Of a stretch of 64,000 nt of DNA, positions 6,640-14,862 are shown one piece after another (the first letter of the stretch is position 1; the number at the start of each line of letters is the position of its first letter). Made by a program: the position numbers and the translations under genes. The stretch is from Nitrospirota bacterium (GTDB lineage Bacteria; Nitrospirota; Nitrospiria; Nitrospirales; Nitrospiraceae). The stretch is from assembly GCA_004296885.1 (NCBI GenBank), contig SCVN01000016.1, positions 248,001 to 312,000 on the forward strand. The letters run 5' to 3'. A model generated the notes under the pieces. That model had not been told where the DNA came from. It ran no database searches and was given only the letters and a program-made list of their open reading frames with translations.

Positions 6640-9600
6640 ATGACGGACGCTGCGTTCCCAAATGAGATGACCGAACGTCTGCTGGCGCGCCTGGCCTGGG
6701 TCCTGGACCGGTCCGCCGCCACGGAGCTGGCCGCCAAACTGGCCCGGGCCGGTGCCGTGCCGACCGTCCTGAGCCTCTTCGACGAATTGGCCGACACTTC
6801 CGCGAAGGTGACGCAAGGGGCGATCGAGGCCTTGCCCGAATTGGACCGGCGGGGGGCCTTGGGCTCGGTGGTCCCCTGGCTGGACCTGGGCGTGGCGCTA
6901 GCCGGTTCGTCCGGCGCCGTGGCCATGAAATATTTCAAGGAAAGCCCATTGCTGCTCGGATTGATCGAAACGGAACCGGCCCGCCTGCAGGCGCTCGAAC
7001 TGGCTTTGGAGTTGGCGGACAGCGACGTCAACGTCGCGCTGGAGTTCGTCCGCAAGTCGCCGGAGTTGCTGACGGTTCTTCCGGCCGAACGACTGTCCGC
7101 CTGGGCCGAGGTCGGCATGGAGCTGGCCCGCGTGGACTTTGTCCTGGGCATCGAATTTCTCCGCCAGAGCCCGGCGCTCGCGGCGGTGATCCCGCTGGAT
7201 CAGGTGCGCGCCTGGGTCGGGTTCGGGATGAAGCTGATCGCGCAGAACAGCCTGGGCAAGACCGACTATGTGGGCACGTTGGAGTTTTTCCGCACCAGCC
7301 CGATGATCCTGGGCGATGTGCCGGAGGTGGCGGTGCGGGCCTTGGTGGTGCAGATGGGCTCGGTGCTGGCCGATCGCGCCCCGGAGACGGCGATTGCCTT
7401 TCTGGCCGAGTCCCCGGCGCTCTTGCGGCGGATGCCCGATGAGGCCTGGCGGCTCCGCTGTCTCCAGTATGGGCTGCTGGTCGGCGAACGCGATGCGGAA
7501 GCAGCCCTGGCTTACTGGCGGCGCTGTCCGGACATCCTGGCCCTGATCGGCGAGACCGAAGAAGCGCGCGACAAGTTCGAACAATGGTATCGGGGTGGGA
7601 TGGAGGTGCTGGGCTACAGCGTCGAAGGCGCGCGGGCCTACTTTGCGCTGGAGACGAAGAAGGCGCTCGCGTCGGTGACGCAGGCGATGAGCGGCGTGCC
7701 GTTGCGGCAGATCGCCCGGTCGTTGAAGTTGTTCGCCCAGGGACTCTGCGGGACCGATGTCACGATCCGCTCGCTCCCCGACACGGCCGAGGAGCCGGCC
7801 AAGGGACCGGGCCGGGCGCAGGTCAGCGCCGATGGGCGGACGATTGTCCTGCCGGCGATCCTGCGCCGCTACGACAAGCGAGAAGACAACGTCCGGCTCT
7901 ACACGGTGATGACGGCGCACGAGGCGGGGCACCTGGAGTTCGGCACCTATGCGCTCTCGCTGGAGCCCCTGGCCGACTCGATCGAGGCCCTGCGCCTGCG
8001 GTACGGGCGAACCGGCATTCCGGTCAGCCTCGCCGAGGTCTTTGCCCTCTATCCGCAGCCGGGGCTGATCCGCGACTTGTGGACCTTGCTGGAAGATGCG
8101 CGGGTCGAGTACCTGCTCCAGCTCGAGTATCCGGGGCTCAAGCGGGATCTGGCGGCGCTGGCGCGGGACGCGGCCACGACTCGGTCGCTGTTGCACGGGA
8201 TGACGGTGCGGGAGATGGTCGTGGATGCCCTGTTGCTCCTCTCCACGCAGGAGCGGGATTCCTTCCGGATTCCGGAGGCGATTGCCGACGTGGTGGATCG
8301 GGCCTGGGCTCAGTGCCGGGCCGTCCTCGATCCAGGCGCCACAGCCGAAGATGCGGTGCGGTTGGCGGATCGGGTCTACGTTCTGTTGGAGGAAGAGCTG
8401 GCAGCCAGGCAACAGCCGACTGGGGATGGGGGCGCTTCCGACTCGCAAGCGGACCTCGGACCTGGGCCGACGGCATCCGAAGAGACGGAGGGCGCCTACC
8501 GGCCGGTGACGAATTGGACCTATCGTGGCGAGATGAACCCTGAGTGGGTCACGAACCGGGACACAGGAGGGGACCGACAGGAAGAGCATCCGCAGGGCCT
8601 GACCTTCGCCTCAGCCGAGGCGCTGGTGCGCAGCGGGGCAGCGGGCGGGCAGTCGCAGGGGGCGCAGCAACGCGAGCTGACGTCCGAGGGGATGGGCCGA
8701 GGACGGGACCCTGGTTCGGTGATGGAGGAGATGCTGGCGGTCGAGGAAGGCCGGGCCGGGGCTGAGCCGGTTGAGTTGGCCCGGCATCACGCGTTTCTCT
8801 ACGACGAGTGGGACGGGCTTATCCAGGATTACCGCCAGGGCTGGTGCCGGGTGATCGAGCGGATGGGCCCGGAAGGGACCTCGGATTTTGCCGAAGCCAC
8901 GCTGGCGGCCCATGGGGCGTCGGTCCGGCTGCTCCGTCGGTACTTCGAAGCGCTCCGTCCGCCCGGGTTGCGGCGGGTGTCGGGGCAGACGGACGGAGAG
9001 GAATTGGACCTGGACGCGGTGGTCCGCCGCAAGGCCGACCTGGCCGCGGGGGCCGATCCGTCGGATCGGATGTATGTTCGGCGCGAGAAATGCGAGCGGG
9101 ATGTGGCCGCCGCCTTTCTGGTGGACCTGAGCGGGTCCACCAGCAGGCAGATCGAGTCTCACGGCGGGCAGACGCGCCGCGTCATCGACATCGAGAAGGA
9201 AGGGCTGGTGCTGCTGAGCGAGGCCCTCGAGGCGATCGGTGACCGGTATGCCGTCTATGGCTATTCCGGCCAGGGGCGGCGCCAGGTAGACTTCGTTATC
9301 CTGAAGGAGTTCGATGAGCCGGCCAGCATGCGCGTGGCCTCCCGGATCGGCACGGTCGCGCCGCTGCAGCAGAACCGGGACGGGGCGGCCATCCGCCACG
9401 CGACCCGCAAGCTGCTGGCCCAGCCGGCGAAGGTCCGGCTGCTGGTGCTGCTGAGCGACGGCAAGCCTCTTGACGAGGGCTACACGGACGAGTACTCCTT
9501 GGAGGATACGAAAGCGGCCTTGCGCGAGGCGCGCATGAAGGGCCTCGACCCCTTCTGCATCACCGTGGATCGCGCGGCCGACGATTATCTCAAGCGGATG

Positions 9601-9687
9601 TACGGCGAGGTCCGGTATTTGATCATGGACCATGCGGGGGCCCTGCCGGAGCAGTTGCCGAGGACCTATCAACGGTTGACGACATGA
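6640..9687 (+). CDS. Giant VWA-domain protein, NorD/CbbO-like, with internal HEAGH motif
   Basis: A 1,015-residue soluble protein. Residues about 1-330 are helical repeats with recurring phrases such as FLRQSPAL, FFRTSPMI and FLAESPAL, about 35 residues apart. A middle region carries HEAGH at 427-431, a zincin-like HExxH motif. A charged linker (about 590-720) follows. The C-terminal VWA domain has the MIDAS motif DLSGST (D829), with later Thr/Asp positions around DGAAIRHAT and LLSDGKP. Known NorD/CbbO proteins act with NorQ/CbbQ ATPases; the probable partner is the ATPase ending at 1880. The length is well above the roughly 600-800 residues I recall for NorD/CbbO. A clean promoter lies just upstream. 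Whether HEAGH binds zinc is open. Confidence 0.85.
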   Translation: MTDAAFPNEMTERLLARLAWVLDRSAATELAAKLARAGAVPTVLSLFDELADTSAKVTQGAIEALPELDRRGALGSVVPWLDLGVALAGSSGAVAMKYFKESPLLLGLIETEPARLQALELALELADSDVNVALEFVRKSPELLTVLPAERLSAWAEVGMELARVDFVLGIEFLRQSPALAAVIPLDQVRAWVGFGMKLIAQNSLGKTDYVGTLEFFRTSPMILGDVPEVAVRALVVQMGSVLADRAPETAIAFLAESPALLRRMPDEAWRLRCLQYGLLVGERDAEAALAYWRRCPDILALIGETEEARDKFEQWYRGGMEVLGYSVEGARAYFALETKKALASVTQAMSGVPLRQIARSLKLFAQGLCGTDVTIRSLPDTAEEPAKGPGRAQVSADGRTIVLPAILRRYDKREDNVRLYTVMTAHEAGHLEFGTYALSLEPLADSIEALRLRYGRTGIPVSLAEVFALYPQPGLIRDLWTLLEDARVEYLLQLEYPGLKRDLAALARDAATTRSLLHGMTVREMVVDALLLLSTQERDSFRIPEAIADVVDRAWAQCRAVLDPGATAEDAVRLADRVYVLLEEELAARQQPTGDGGASDSQADLGPGPTASEETEGAYRPVTNWTYRGEMNPEWVTNRDTGGDRQEEHPQGLTFASAEALVRSGAAGGQSQGAQQRELTSEGMGRGRDPGSVMEEMLAVEEGRAGAEPVELARHHAFLYDEWDGLIQDYRQGWCRVIERMGPEGTSDFAEATLAAHGASVRLLRRYFEALRPPGLRRVSGQTDGEELDLDAVVRRKADLAAGADPSDRMYVRREKCERDVAAAFLVDLSGSTSRQIESHGGQTRRVIDIEKEGLVLLSEALEAIGDRYAVYGYSGQGRRQVDFVILKEFDEPASMRVASRIGTVAPLQQNRDGAAIRHATRKLLAQPAKVRLLVLLSDGKPLDEGYTDEYSLEDTKAALREARMKGLDPFCITVDRAADDYLKRMYGEVRYLIMDHAGALPEQLPRTYQRLTT

Positions 9688-9689
9688 AA

Positions 9690-9780
9690 CGTTGGAAAGT
9701 CTAGAAAGTTGCCAAGTCATAAAGTTGGTTCGACCTTCGGACTTGACGGACTTTCAGACTTGATAGACTTGACGGACGGT
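9690..9780. repeat. Short direct repeats between the VWA gene and the next gene
   Basis: The spacer is built from variants of GACTTGAC and GACTTTC. GACTTGACGGACTTTCAGAC is followed closely by GACTTGATAGACTTGACGG, and upstream there are related TCTAGAAAGTTG and CATAAAGTTGG strings. These look like imperfect tandem units of roughly 10-18 bases. No coding potential is seen. Confidence 0.5.
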
Positions 9781-9796
9781 TCATCTTGAGAGACGT

Positions 9797-10195
9797 ATGA
9801 CGACCAAACAAACTGTGCCGCCCTGGCTCTACAAGCTCTTTACCGGCCACCAGTACCCCTACGTGCGGCGGCTGGCCAAATTCGCCAAGCCGGTGACGCC
9901 CGGCGAGGATCGGAGCGAGCCGACCAAGGAGGAGATCGACGCCAAGTTCCGGGAGGTCTTTCCCCGCTGCTGGGCGAAGATTCTGCAGGAAGTGAAAGAG
10001 GGGATGATCGTGACGTTCCACGAACTGGGGCAGTATGGGGCGGGCCAGTATCAGGAACTGATCGACCACCCGGAGGAGTTTCTGGCCAAGACCTACGGGA
10101 AGAAGAAGATCAAGGTGAACTTTTACGACGGCGAGAATTTCGTCTGCACGATCAATTTCAAAGTGGCGGGCTGGACGGAGCACGAAAATCATTGA
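9797..10195 (+). CDS. Hypothetical protein, 132 aa
   Basis: A 132-residue soluble protein with no signal peptide or membrane segment. It is rich in aromatic and charged residues (LFTGHQYPYVRRL, KFREVFPRCWAKIL, KIKVNFYDGENFVCTINFKV). The alternation near the C-terminus suggests a small beta-sheet. I do not recognise the family. It follows the VWA protein gene by 109 bases of repeat-rich spacer and precedes malate dehydrogenase; a GAGA box precedes the ATG. GC content and codon style match its neighbours, so it looks like a resident gene. Confidence 0.72.
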   Translation: MTTKQTVPPWLYKLFTGHQYPYVRRLAKFAKPVTPGEDRSEPTKEEIDAKFREVFPRCWAKILQEVKEGMIVTFHELGQYGAGQYQELIDHPEEFLAKTYGKKKIKVNFYDGENFVCTINFKVAGWTEHENH

Positions 10196-10283
10196 TGAAT
10201 GCGACGCGATGAAGGCAAAATGAGCGGGTTCGGTTCCTCCGTTCATCATGCAGCGTTCATTCTTCAGCATTAGGAGTGAGAGC

Positions 10284-11225
10284 ATGGGGCGACCCAAAGT
10301 GACGGTGGTGGGGGCGGGCAACGTCGGGGGCACGACCGCCCAGCGACTGGTTGAAAAAAACTGCTACGACGTGGTCCTGGTGGATATTGTCGAGGGAGTG
10401 CCGCAAGGCAAGGCGCTGGACCTTTCGCAGGCGGGGCCGGTCTGTGGCTACGATGCGAAGGTGGTCGGCGCCAACGATTACGCGGAGACCGAGGGGTCGT
10501 CGGTGGCCGTCATCACCTCCGGCGTGCCGCGCAAGCCGGGCATGAGCCGGGACGATCTGCTGGCCACCAACGCGAAGATCGTGCAGACCGTGGTGCGCGA
10601 ACTCGTGAGCCGGTCGCCCGAGGTGATCCTGATCATGGTGACCAATCCCCTCGACGCCATGGTCCATGTGGCGCAGCGGGTCAGCAAGCTTCCCAAGCAG
10701 CGGGTGCTGGGCATGGCGGGGGTGCTGGATTCGGCGCGGTTCCGGTCGTTCATCGCCGCGGAACTCGACGTGTCCGTTCACGATGTGCAGGCCATGGTGC
10801 TGGGCGGACATGGGGACTCGATGGTGCCGGTCATGCGCTATACGACGGTGGCGGGCCGCCCGCTGAGCGAATGGCTGCCCAAGGACCGGCTGGAGGCGCT
10901 GATCAAGCGCACGCGCGACGGAGGCGCCGAGATCGTCAACCTGCTCAAATCCGGCAGCGCCTTCTATGCCCCGTCGGCCGCGTCGGTGGAGATGGTCGAG
11001 GCGATCCTGAAAGACCAGAAACGCGTCCTGCCCTGCGCCGTGCGCTGTGAAGGCGAGTACGGGTTGAACGGCGTGGTGGTTGGCGTGCCGGTCAAGCTGG
11101 GCCGGGGCGGCGCGGAGGCGATCGTCGAGTACGATCTGGCGCAGGACGAGCGGGCGGCGCTGGCCCGGTCGGCCGAGGCCGTCACCGAGCTGTGCGGCGC
11201 GGTGGAGCGCTTGCTCGTCCTCTGA
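10284..11225 (+). CDS. mdh: Malate dehydrogenase (LDH-like type)
   Basis: A 313-residue NAD-dependent dehydrogenase of the LDH-like MDH group, interconverting malate and oxaloacetate in the TCA cycle. It has the nucleotide-binding GAGNVGG motif at the N-terminus and an acidic residue at the end of the second strand (VLVDIVEG). The substrate-loop arginines are in [13 protein letters not shown], with MVTNPLD further on. The catalytic His is in [11 protein letters not shown] chose the ATG at 10284, which has AGGAG seven bases upstream; the in-frame ATG at 10248 would add 12 residues before the Rossmann strand. It stands alone between the 132-residue hypothetical gene and the PuuD-like gene. Confidence 0.95.
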   Translation: MGRPKVTVVGAGNVGGTTAQRLVEKNCYDVVLVDIVEGVPQGKALDLSQAGPVCGYDAKVVGANDYAETEGSSVAVITSGVPRKPGMSRDDLLATNAKIVQTVVRELVSRSPEVILIMVTNPLDAMVHVAQRVSKLPKQRVLGMAGVLDSARFRSFIAAELDVSVHDVQAMVLGGHGDSMVPVMRYTTVAGRPLSEWLPKDRLEALIKRTRDGGAEIVNLLKSGSAFYAPSAASVEMVEAILKDQKRVLPCAVRCEGEYGLNGVVVGVPVKLGRGGAEAIVEYDLAQDERAALARSAEAVTELCGAVERLLVL

Positions 11226-11258
11226 CCCTCCGTGCTACGTAGTCTCCTGCGAGACGCC

Positions 11259-11288
11259 TTGACATTCCGCCCCCTGCTGCTGTAGAGA
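11259..11288 (+). promoter_or_regulatory. Possible sigma70 promoter upstream of the PuuD-like gene
   Basis: A perfect TTGACA (11259-11264) is followed after 18 bases by TAGAGA (11283-11288). The -35 is strong and the -10 is weak. It would serve the gene starting at 11321, about 32 bases further on. Confidence 0.4.
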
Positions 11289-11320
11289 CTGGGCCAGCAA
11301 TCAACCTGAGGGGGTGCGCA

Positions 11321-11908
11321 ATGAAGTTTCTCGAAAATCCCTTCCAGACCATGGGAGCCGGATTCGGATTGGCCGTGCTGTTGGTGATCGTGTTTTCGGC
11401 GATGACCGGCACGGGTGCGGATACAGATTGGTTCGGGCTGGCGGTGCGCTGGGTGCATTTCCTGGCCGGCATCACCTGGATCGGGCTGCTCTACTTCTTC
11501 AACCTGATCAACGCGGCGTTCCTGAAGAGCCTCGACGGGCCCACCAAGAACATCGTGATCCCCAAGCTCATGCCGGCCGCGTTGAACTGGTTCCGCCACG
11601 GCGCGACCGTCACGGTGCTGGCCGGGCTGATCCTCTACTTCTACCTCTACTCGAAGGGCGGGACGGGCGCGATCGCCTTGGGCATCGGGGGCCTGCTCGG
11701 CATCATCATGATGGGCAACGTCCACGGGATCATCTGGCCCAACCAGAAAAAGATCATCGCGGCGGTGGAAAAGACGGCCAAGGACGGGACGCCGACTCCG
11801 CCCGAAATGGCCGCCTGGGGCCGCACCGCGCTGCTCGCCTCGCGGGTCAACTTCCTGCTCTCGATCCCCATGCTCTTCTTCATGGGGGCCGGCAGCCACT
11901 TGAAATAG
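11321..11908 (+). CDS. PuuD-like urate hydroxylase N-terminal membrane domain protein
   Basis: A 195-residue integral membrane protein with about five hydrophobic helices. Conserved-looking segments are RWVHFLAGITWIGLLYFFN and GNVHGIIWPNQKKII. These match my memory of the urate oxidase N-terminal domain of PuuD, a membrane urate hydroxylase that also carries a C-terminal cytochrome c domain. The cytochrome part is absent here and the protein ends after the fifth helix. No purine catabolism gene is nearby. The role may therefore differ from urate oxidation, for example in quinone- or heme-linked redox chemistry. His residues in WVHF, WFRHGA and NVHG are possible ligands. Confidence 0.72.
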   Translation: MKFLENPFQTMGAGFGLAVLLVIVFSAMTGTGADTDWFGLAVRWVHFLAGITWIGLLYFFNLINAAFLKSLDGPTKNIVIPKLMPAALNWFRHGATVTVLAGLILYFYLYSKGGTGAIALGIGGLLGIIMMGNVHGIIWPNQKKIIAAVEKTAKDGTPTPPEMAAWGRTALLASRVNFLLSIPMLFFMGAGSHLK

Positions 11909-11917
11909 GGTTTGCGG

Positions 11918-11947
11918 GCGGGGGCGTGTCTACTATCGCGCCCCCGC
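11918..11947 (+). terminator. GC-rich hairpin after the PuuD-like gene
   Basis: A perfect 9-bp stem (GCGGGGGCG paired with CGCCCCCGC) has a 12-base loop, beginning ten bases after the stop. There is no clear T-run behind it, so it is either a weak intrinsic terminator or an mRNA-stabilising hairpin. Confidence 0.5.
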
Positions 11948-12103
11948 CGGCTGCTTGCTTCCTGGTTTTCCTAATCCTCTCGGGCTCTCTGCCCCTGTCC
12001 ACGGATACAGGCCCAAAGCCCCTGGCCCTGTCGTTTCCCTAGGTCCTCTGTCCTAAATGCTTGAGAATCAGGCCTATTCTTCTGCTTTTCTGCTGCTTTC
12101 GGC

Positions 12104-12132
12104 TTGACGTCGTGGGTGGCGGGCCTTATAGT
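12104..12132 (+). promoter_or_regulatory. Sigma70 promoter for the nuoF-like operon
   Basis: TTGACG (12104-12109), a 17-base spacer and TATAGT (12127-12132) form a near-consensus housekeeping promoter. The ATG of the nuoF-like gene is 50 bases downstream. Confidence 0.7.
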
Positions 12133-12181
12133 ACAACCTTCCGACCATTGAGGTCGGATTCATGGCATGAAGCGAGGGTAG

Positions 12182-13486
12182 ATGGTGACGGCTTCCGAAC
12201 CGAGACTGTTGGAAAAGCTGGAAGGTTCTCCCACCGATATTGAAGCCTACATCAAGGTCGGGGGCTATGAGGCCTGGCGGAAGTGTGTCACGTCCATGCA
12301 ACCGGACGACATCGTCGGAGAACTCAAGAAGTCCGGGCTGCGCGGTCGGGGCGGCGCGGGCTTTCCCACGGGGATCAAGTGGGACAAGGTGCTGAATCAT
12401 CGGGTGAAGGAGCGCTATTTCGTCTGCAATGCGGGCGAGCACGAGCCGGGCACCTTCAAGGATCGGTACCTGCTCAAGCATTACCCGCATCAGTTGCTGG
12501 AAGGCTGCCTGATCGCGGCCTATACGGTCCGGGCCAAGGCGGCGTTCATCTATGCCAATCACGAGTACGAGGAAGAGCGGAAGAATCTGAAGCAGGCGAT
12601 CGAGCAGGCCAGGGCCAAGGGGCTGCTGGGCAAGAACGTCCTGGGCAGCGGGCGGGATTTGGAGATCGAAATCTTCGAAGGGCACGGCTCCTACGTGGCC
12701 GGCGAAGAGACGGCCATGCTGGAATCCATGCAAGGCCGCCCGGCTATGCCGCGGCAGAAGCCGCCCTTCTATCCGACGGATTTCGGGCTCTACGGCAAGC
12801 CCACGCTGGTCAACAACGTGGAGACGCTCTGCAACATTCCGCGGATTCTCAGGAAGGGCGCGGACTGGTTCACGCAAGTCGGGACCGAGAAGTGTCCCGG
12901 CACCATGCTTTTTTCGCTCAGCGGGGCCGTGAACAAGCCGGGGGTCTACGAAATGCCGCTGGGCACCCCGTTGCGCAAGCTGATCGAAGAATTCGGCGGC
13001 GGTGTCCCGGGCGGGCGGAAGGTCAAGGCCGTGTTTCCCGGCGGGCCGGCCTTCTCGATGGTGACCGCCGATCAACTCGACTTGCCGATGGACTTCGATG
13101 CGCTCAAGAAAGCCGGGACGGGGCTGGGGTCGGCGGGCGTGATCGTGGTGGACGACGCCACCTGCATGGTCGCGCAGACTCTCAAGTTCTCCAACTTTTT
13201 CAAGAACGAGAGCTGCGGGCAATGTCCCCCCTGCCGGATGGGCACGCTCAACCTGGCGGCGCTCATGACCAAGATCGAGGAGGGCGAGGGCACGCAGAAG
13301 GACATGGATACCCTCTTGCAGCTCTGCGGTTTCGTCAAGGGGACCGGATACTGTACACTGGTGACAGGAGCCGCCGTGCTCGTCCAGAGCGCGGTGCGTC
13401 TGTTCCGGCCGGAGTTCGAGGCGCATATTGCGCAGAAGCGCTGCCCGTTCCAGCCCGCGCGGACGGCGGTGGGCGCTGCTTCGTAA
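12182..13486 (+). CDS. nuoF: NADH-quinone oxidoreductase subunit F-like flavoprotein
   Basis: A 434-residue NuoF/HoxF-type subunit, the NADH-oxidising flavoprotein of complex I and related enzymes. The glycine-rich NADH/FMN-binding loop GRGGAGFPTGIKW lies near residues 55-67. FVCNAGEHEPGTFKDR is the usual FMN region. The C-terminal 4Fe-4S cluster motif ESCGQCPPCRMG has its distant fourth Cys in LCGFVKGTGYC. The gene starts with an ATG preceded by GCGAGG. No nuoE or nuoG gene is next to it. Instead a 2Fe-2S ferredoxin and an IscA-type protein follow, so the electron partner may be that ferredoxin. A scattered complex I gene is equally possible. Confidence 0.93.
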   Translation: MVTASEPRLLEKLEGSPTDIEAYIKVGGYEAWRKCVTSMQPDDIVGELKKSGLRGRGGAGFPTGIKWDKVLNHRVKERYFVCNAGEHEPGTFKDRYLLKHYPHQLLEGCLIAAYTVRAKAAFIYANHEYEEERKNLKQAIEQARAKGLLGKNVLGSGRDLEIEIFEGHGSYVAGEETAMLESMQGRPAMPRQKPPFYPTDFGLYGKPTLVNNVETLCNIPRILRKGADWFTQVGTEKCPGTMLFSLSGAVNKPGVYEMPLGTPLRKLIEEFGGGVPGGRKVKAVFPGGPAFSMVTADQLDLPMDFDALKKAGTGLGSAGVIVVDDATCMVAQTLKFSNFFKNESCGQCPPCRMGTLNLAALMTKIEEGEGTQKDMDTLLQLCGFVKGTGYCTLVTGAAVLVQSAVRLFRPEFEAHIAQKRCPFQPARTAVGAAS

Positions 13487-13508
13487 GGGCGCCGTCGGGT
13501 GTGACGCG

Positions 13509-13862
13509 ATGCCGCACGTGACCTTTCTCCATCCGGACGGGAAGAGCGGCGAGGTGCCGGCCAACCTCACGCTGCTGGAAGCGGCGGAGGCCCTCGGGTT
13601 CCCGCTGAACCATGACTGCGGCGGCAACGCCTCCTGCACGACCTGCCGCGTGGAAGTGCAGGCGGGGGGCGAGCACCTCTCGGAGATCGACTTCGAGGAG
13701 CAGGACTTGCTGGACCGCGAGGCGCTCAGCGAACCCCGGCACAGGCTGGGCTGCCAGGCGCGGGTGACGGGAAACGTGATCGTGCGGGTGCCGGAGAAGA
13801 AGTGGGAAGCGCCCTCGGCCGCCGGGCCGGCGGAGGCCAAGCAGGTCGGCCGGGCGTCCTGA
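13509..13862 (+). CDS. 2Fe-2S ferredoxin
   Basis: A 117-residue ferredoxin with the plant/adrenodoxin-type cluster loop DCGGNASCTTC and the distant fourth Cys in LGCQA. The N-terminal strand (PHVTFLHPDGKSGEV) and LLEAAEALGFPL helix fit the fold, and EEQDLLD is the usual acidic segment before the last ligand. The ATG at 13509 is 22 bases after the nuoF-like stop. The C-terminal tail (about 20 residues, Ala/Pro-rich) is extra. Placement suggests it carries electrons to or from the NuoF-like protein and is cotranscribed with it. Confidence 0.9.
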   Translation: MPHVTFLHPDGKSGEVPANLTLLEAAEALGFPLNHDCGGNASCTTCRVEVQAGGEHLSEIDFEEQDLLDREALSEPRHRLGCQARVTGNVIVRVPEKKWEAPSAAGPAEAKQVGRAS

Positions 13863-13948
13863 GTCAGGGGCAGGGGAAGTCGGAAGTAGGGCGGACAAAC
13901 GGATTGCAACCGGGTCGCGAAGACCCTGAGACCGATAAGGAGGAGAGC

Positions 13949-14269
13949 ATGGTTACCATTACACCGACGGCGGAAGCCAAGATTCGCGAGTTGATGACCG
14001 AGGAGAAGGACGTGGTCGGCCTGCGCATTTACGTGAAGGGTGGCGGCTGCCACGGCTACCAATATGGGATGGCCTTCGAGTCCAAGATGGCCGACGACGA
14101 CACGGTGATCGAGAAGGGCGACGTGAAGGTCATCATGGATTCGCAGAGCGCGCCGCTGCTCCAGGGGACGGAAGTGGATTACGTGGACAGCGTGCAGGGC
14201 TCGGGGTTTGCGATCAAGAATCCGCAGGCCAAGACCACCTGCGGCTGCGGCAGCTCGTTCAGCGCGTAA
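13949..14269 (+). CDS. IscA/ErpA-type iron-sulfur cluster assembly protein
   Basis: A 106-residue A-type carrier. The three conserved Cys are present: one in GGGCHGYQYG and two in the C-terminal CGCGSSF. The family hands assembled Fe-S clusters to target proteins, plausibly the ferredoxin and NuoF-like protein encoded just upstream. The first motif reads CHGYQY where CSGFQY is usual. An AAGGAGGAG ribosome site lies just before the ATG. A strong terminator follows, closing the three-gene unit. Confidence 0.92.
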   Translation: MVTITPTAEAKIRELMTEEKDVVGLRIYVKGGGCHGYQYGMAFESKMADDDTVIEKGDVKVIMDSQSAPLLQGTEVDYVDSVQGSGFAIKNPQAKTTCGCGSSFSA

Positions 14270-14308
14270 GAAGCTGTTAGCCATCGGCATTCAGCTGAAG
14301 CAAAGTCA

Positions 14309-14366
14309 GAGAAGGGGCTGGAGTTGCGCTTCTGTATGTGCGATCCAGCCCTTTCTCTTATTTTGT
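14309..14366 (+). terminator. Rho-independent terminator after the IscA-type gene
   Basis: A 14-bp stem (left arm 14309-14322, right arm 14344-14357, one G-T pair) with a 21-base loop is followed by TTATTTTGT. It ends the nuoF-like/ferredoxin/IscA unit before the QueD-like gene. Confidence 0.8.
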
Positions 14367-14403
14367 GGCTGAACGCTGACGGCTGAAAGCGGAGAGCTTC
14401 TTG

Positions 14404-14853
14404 ATGGACCAGACCAGCGTCACCCACCGATACCAGTTTGCGGCCCAGCACCGGCTGCACTCGGAACGCTTTTCCGAAGAGGAAAACCGGCGGGTCTTCG
14501 GCAAGTGCAACAATCCGAACGGCCACGGCCACAACTACACCCTCTTTGTCACGGTCCGCGGCCCGGTGGACCCGCAGACCGGCCGGGCGGCCGATCTCGA
14601 CGCGTTGGACCGGCTGGTGCAGGAGACCGTGGTGGCCCGGTTCGATCATCGGGACTTGAACCGGGACCCGGCTTTCGCGGAACGGACGACGACGGGTGAG
14701 AATTTGGTTCTGTTCGTGTGGGACTTGCTGGCGGCGAAGCTGCCGACCGGGCAACTGGGAAAAGTCGGGTTGATCGAGACCCGGGACAACTATTTCGAAT
14801 ATTCCGGCGAGGCGGCGGTGAATGCAGTGGCCAGTGGATCGCCGGTCTGGTAA
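14404..14853 (+). CDS. 6-pyruvoyl-tetrahydropterin synthase / QueD family enzyme
   Basis: A 149-residue enzyme of the PTPS/QueD family, which acts on dihydroneopterin triphosphate made by FolE. The zinc-binding His are in AAQHRLH and GHGHNY. The catalytic Cys lies just before, in KCNNPNGHGHNY. The Glu of LIETRDNYFEY near the C-terminus matches the substrate-binding position. It may make 6-carboxytetrahydropterin for queuosine or a tetrahydropterin cofactor; sequence alone does not decide. A TTG one codon upstream is possible but the ATG is preferred. folE follows after nine bases, supporting a joint pterin pathway. Confidence 0.92.
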   Translation: MDQTSVTHRYQFAAQHRLHSERFSEEENRRVFGKCNNPNGHGHNYTLFVTVRGPVDPQTGRAADLDALDRLVQETVVARFDHRDLNRDPAFAERTTTGENLVLFVWDLLAAKLPTGQLGKVGLIETRDNYFEYSGEAAVNAVASGSPVW

Positions 14854-14862
14854 AGGGAGCGC

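Noticed and set aside
6898-8589. Antisense open frame of 563 codons opposite the VWA gene
   Set aside because: The sense frame has clear domains, a promoter and consistent third-position GC bias. The reverse product is Arg/Gln/His-rich shadow sequence.
12074-14290. Antisense open frame of 738 codons opposite the nuoF-like operon
   Set aside because: It is a GC-rich shadow frame. The sense strand holds three genes with intact family motifs, and the antisense product has no family features.
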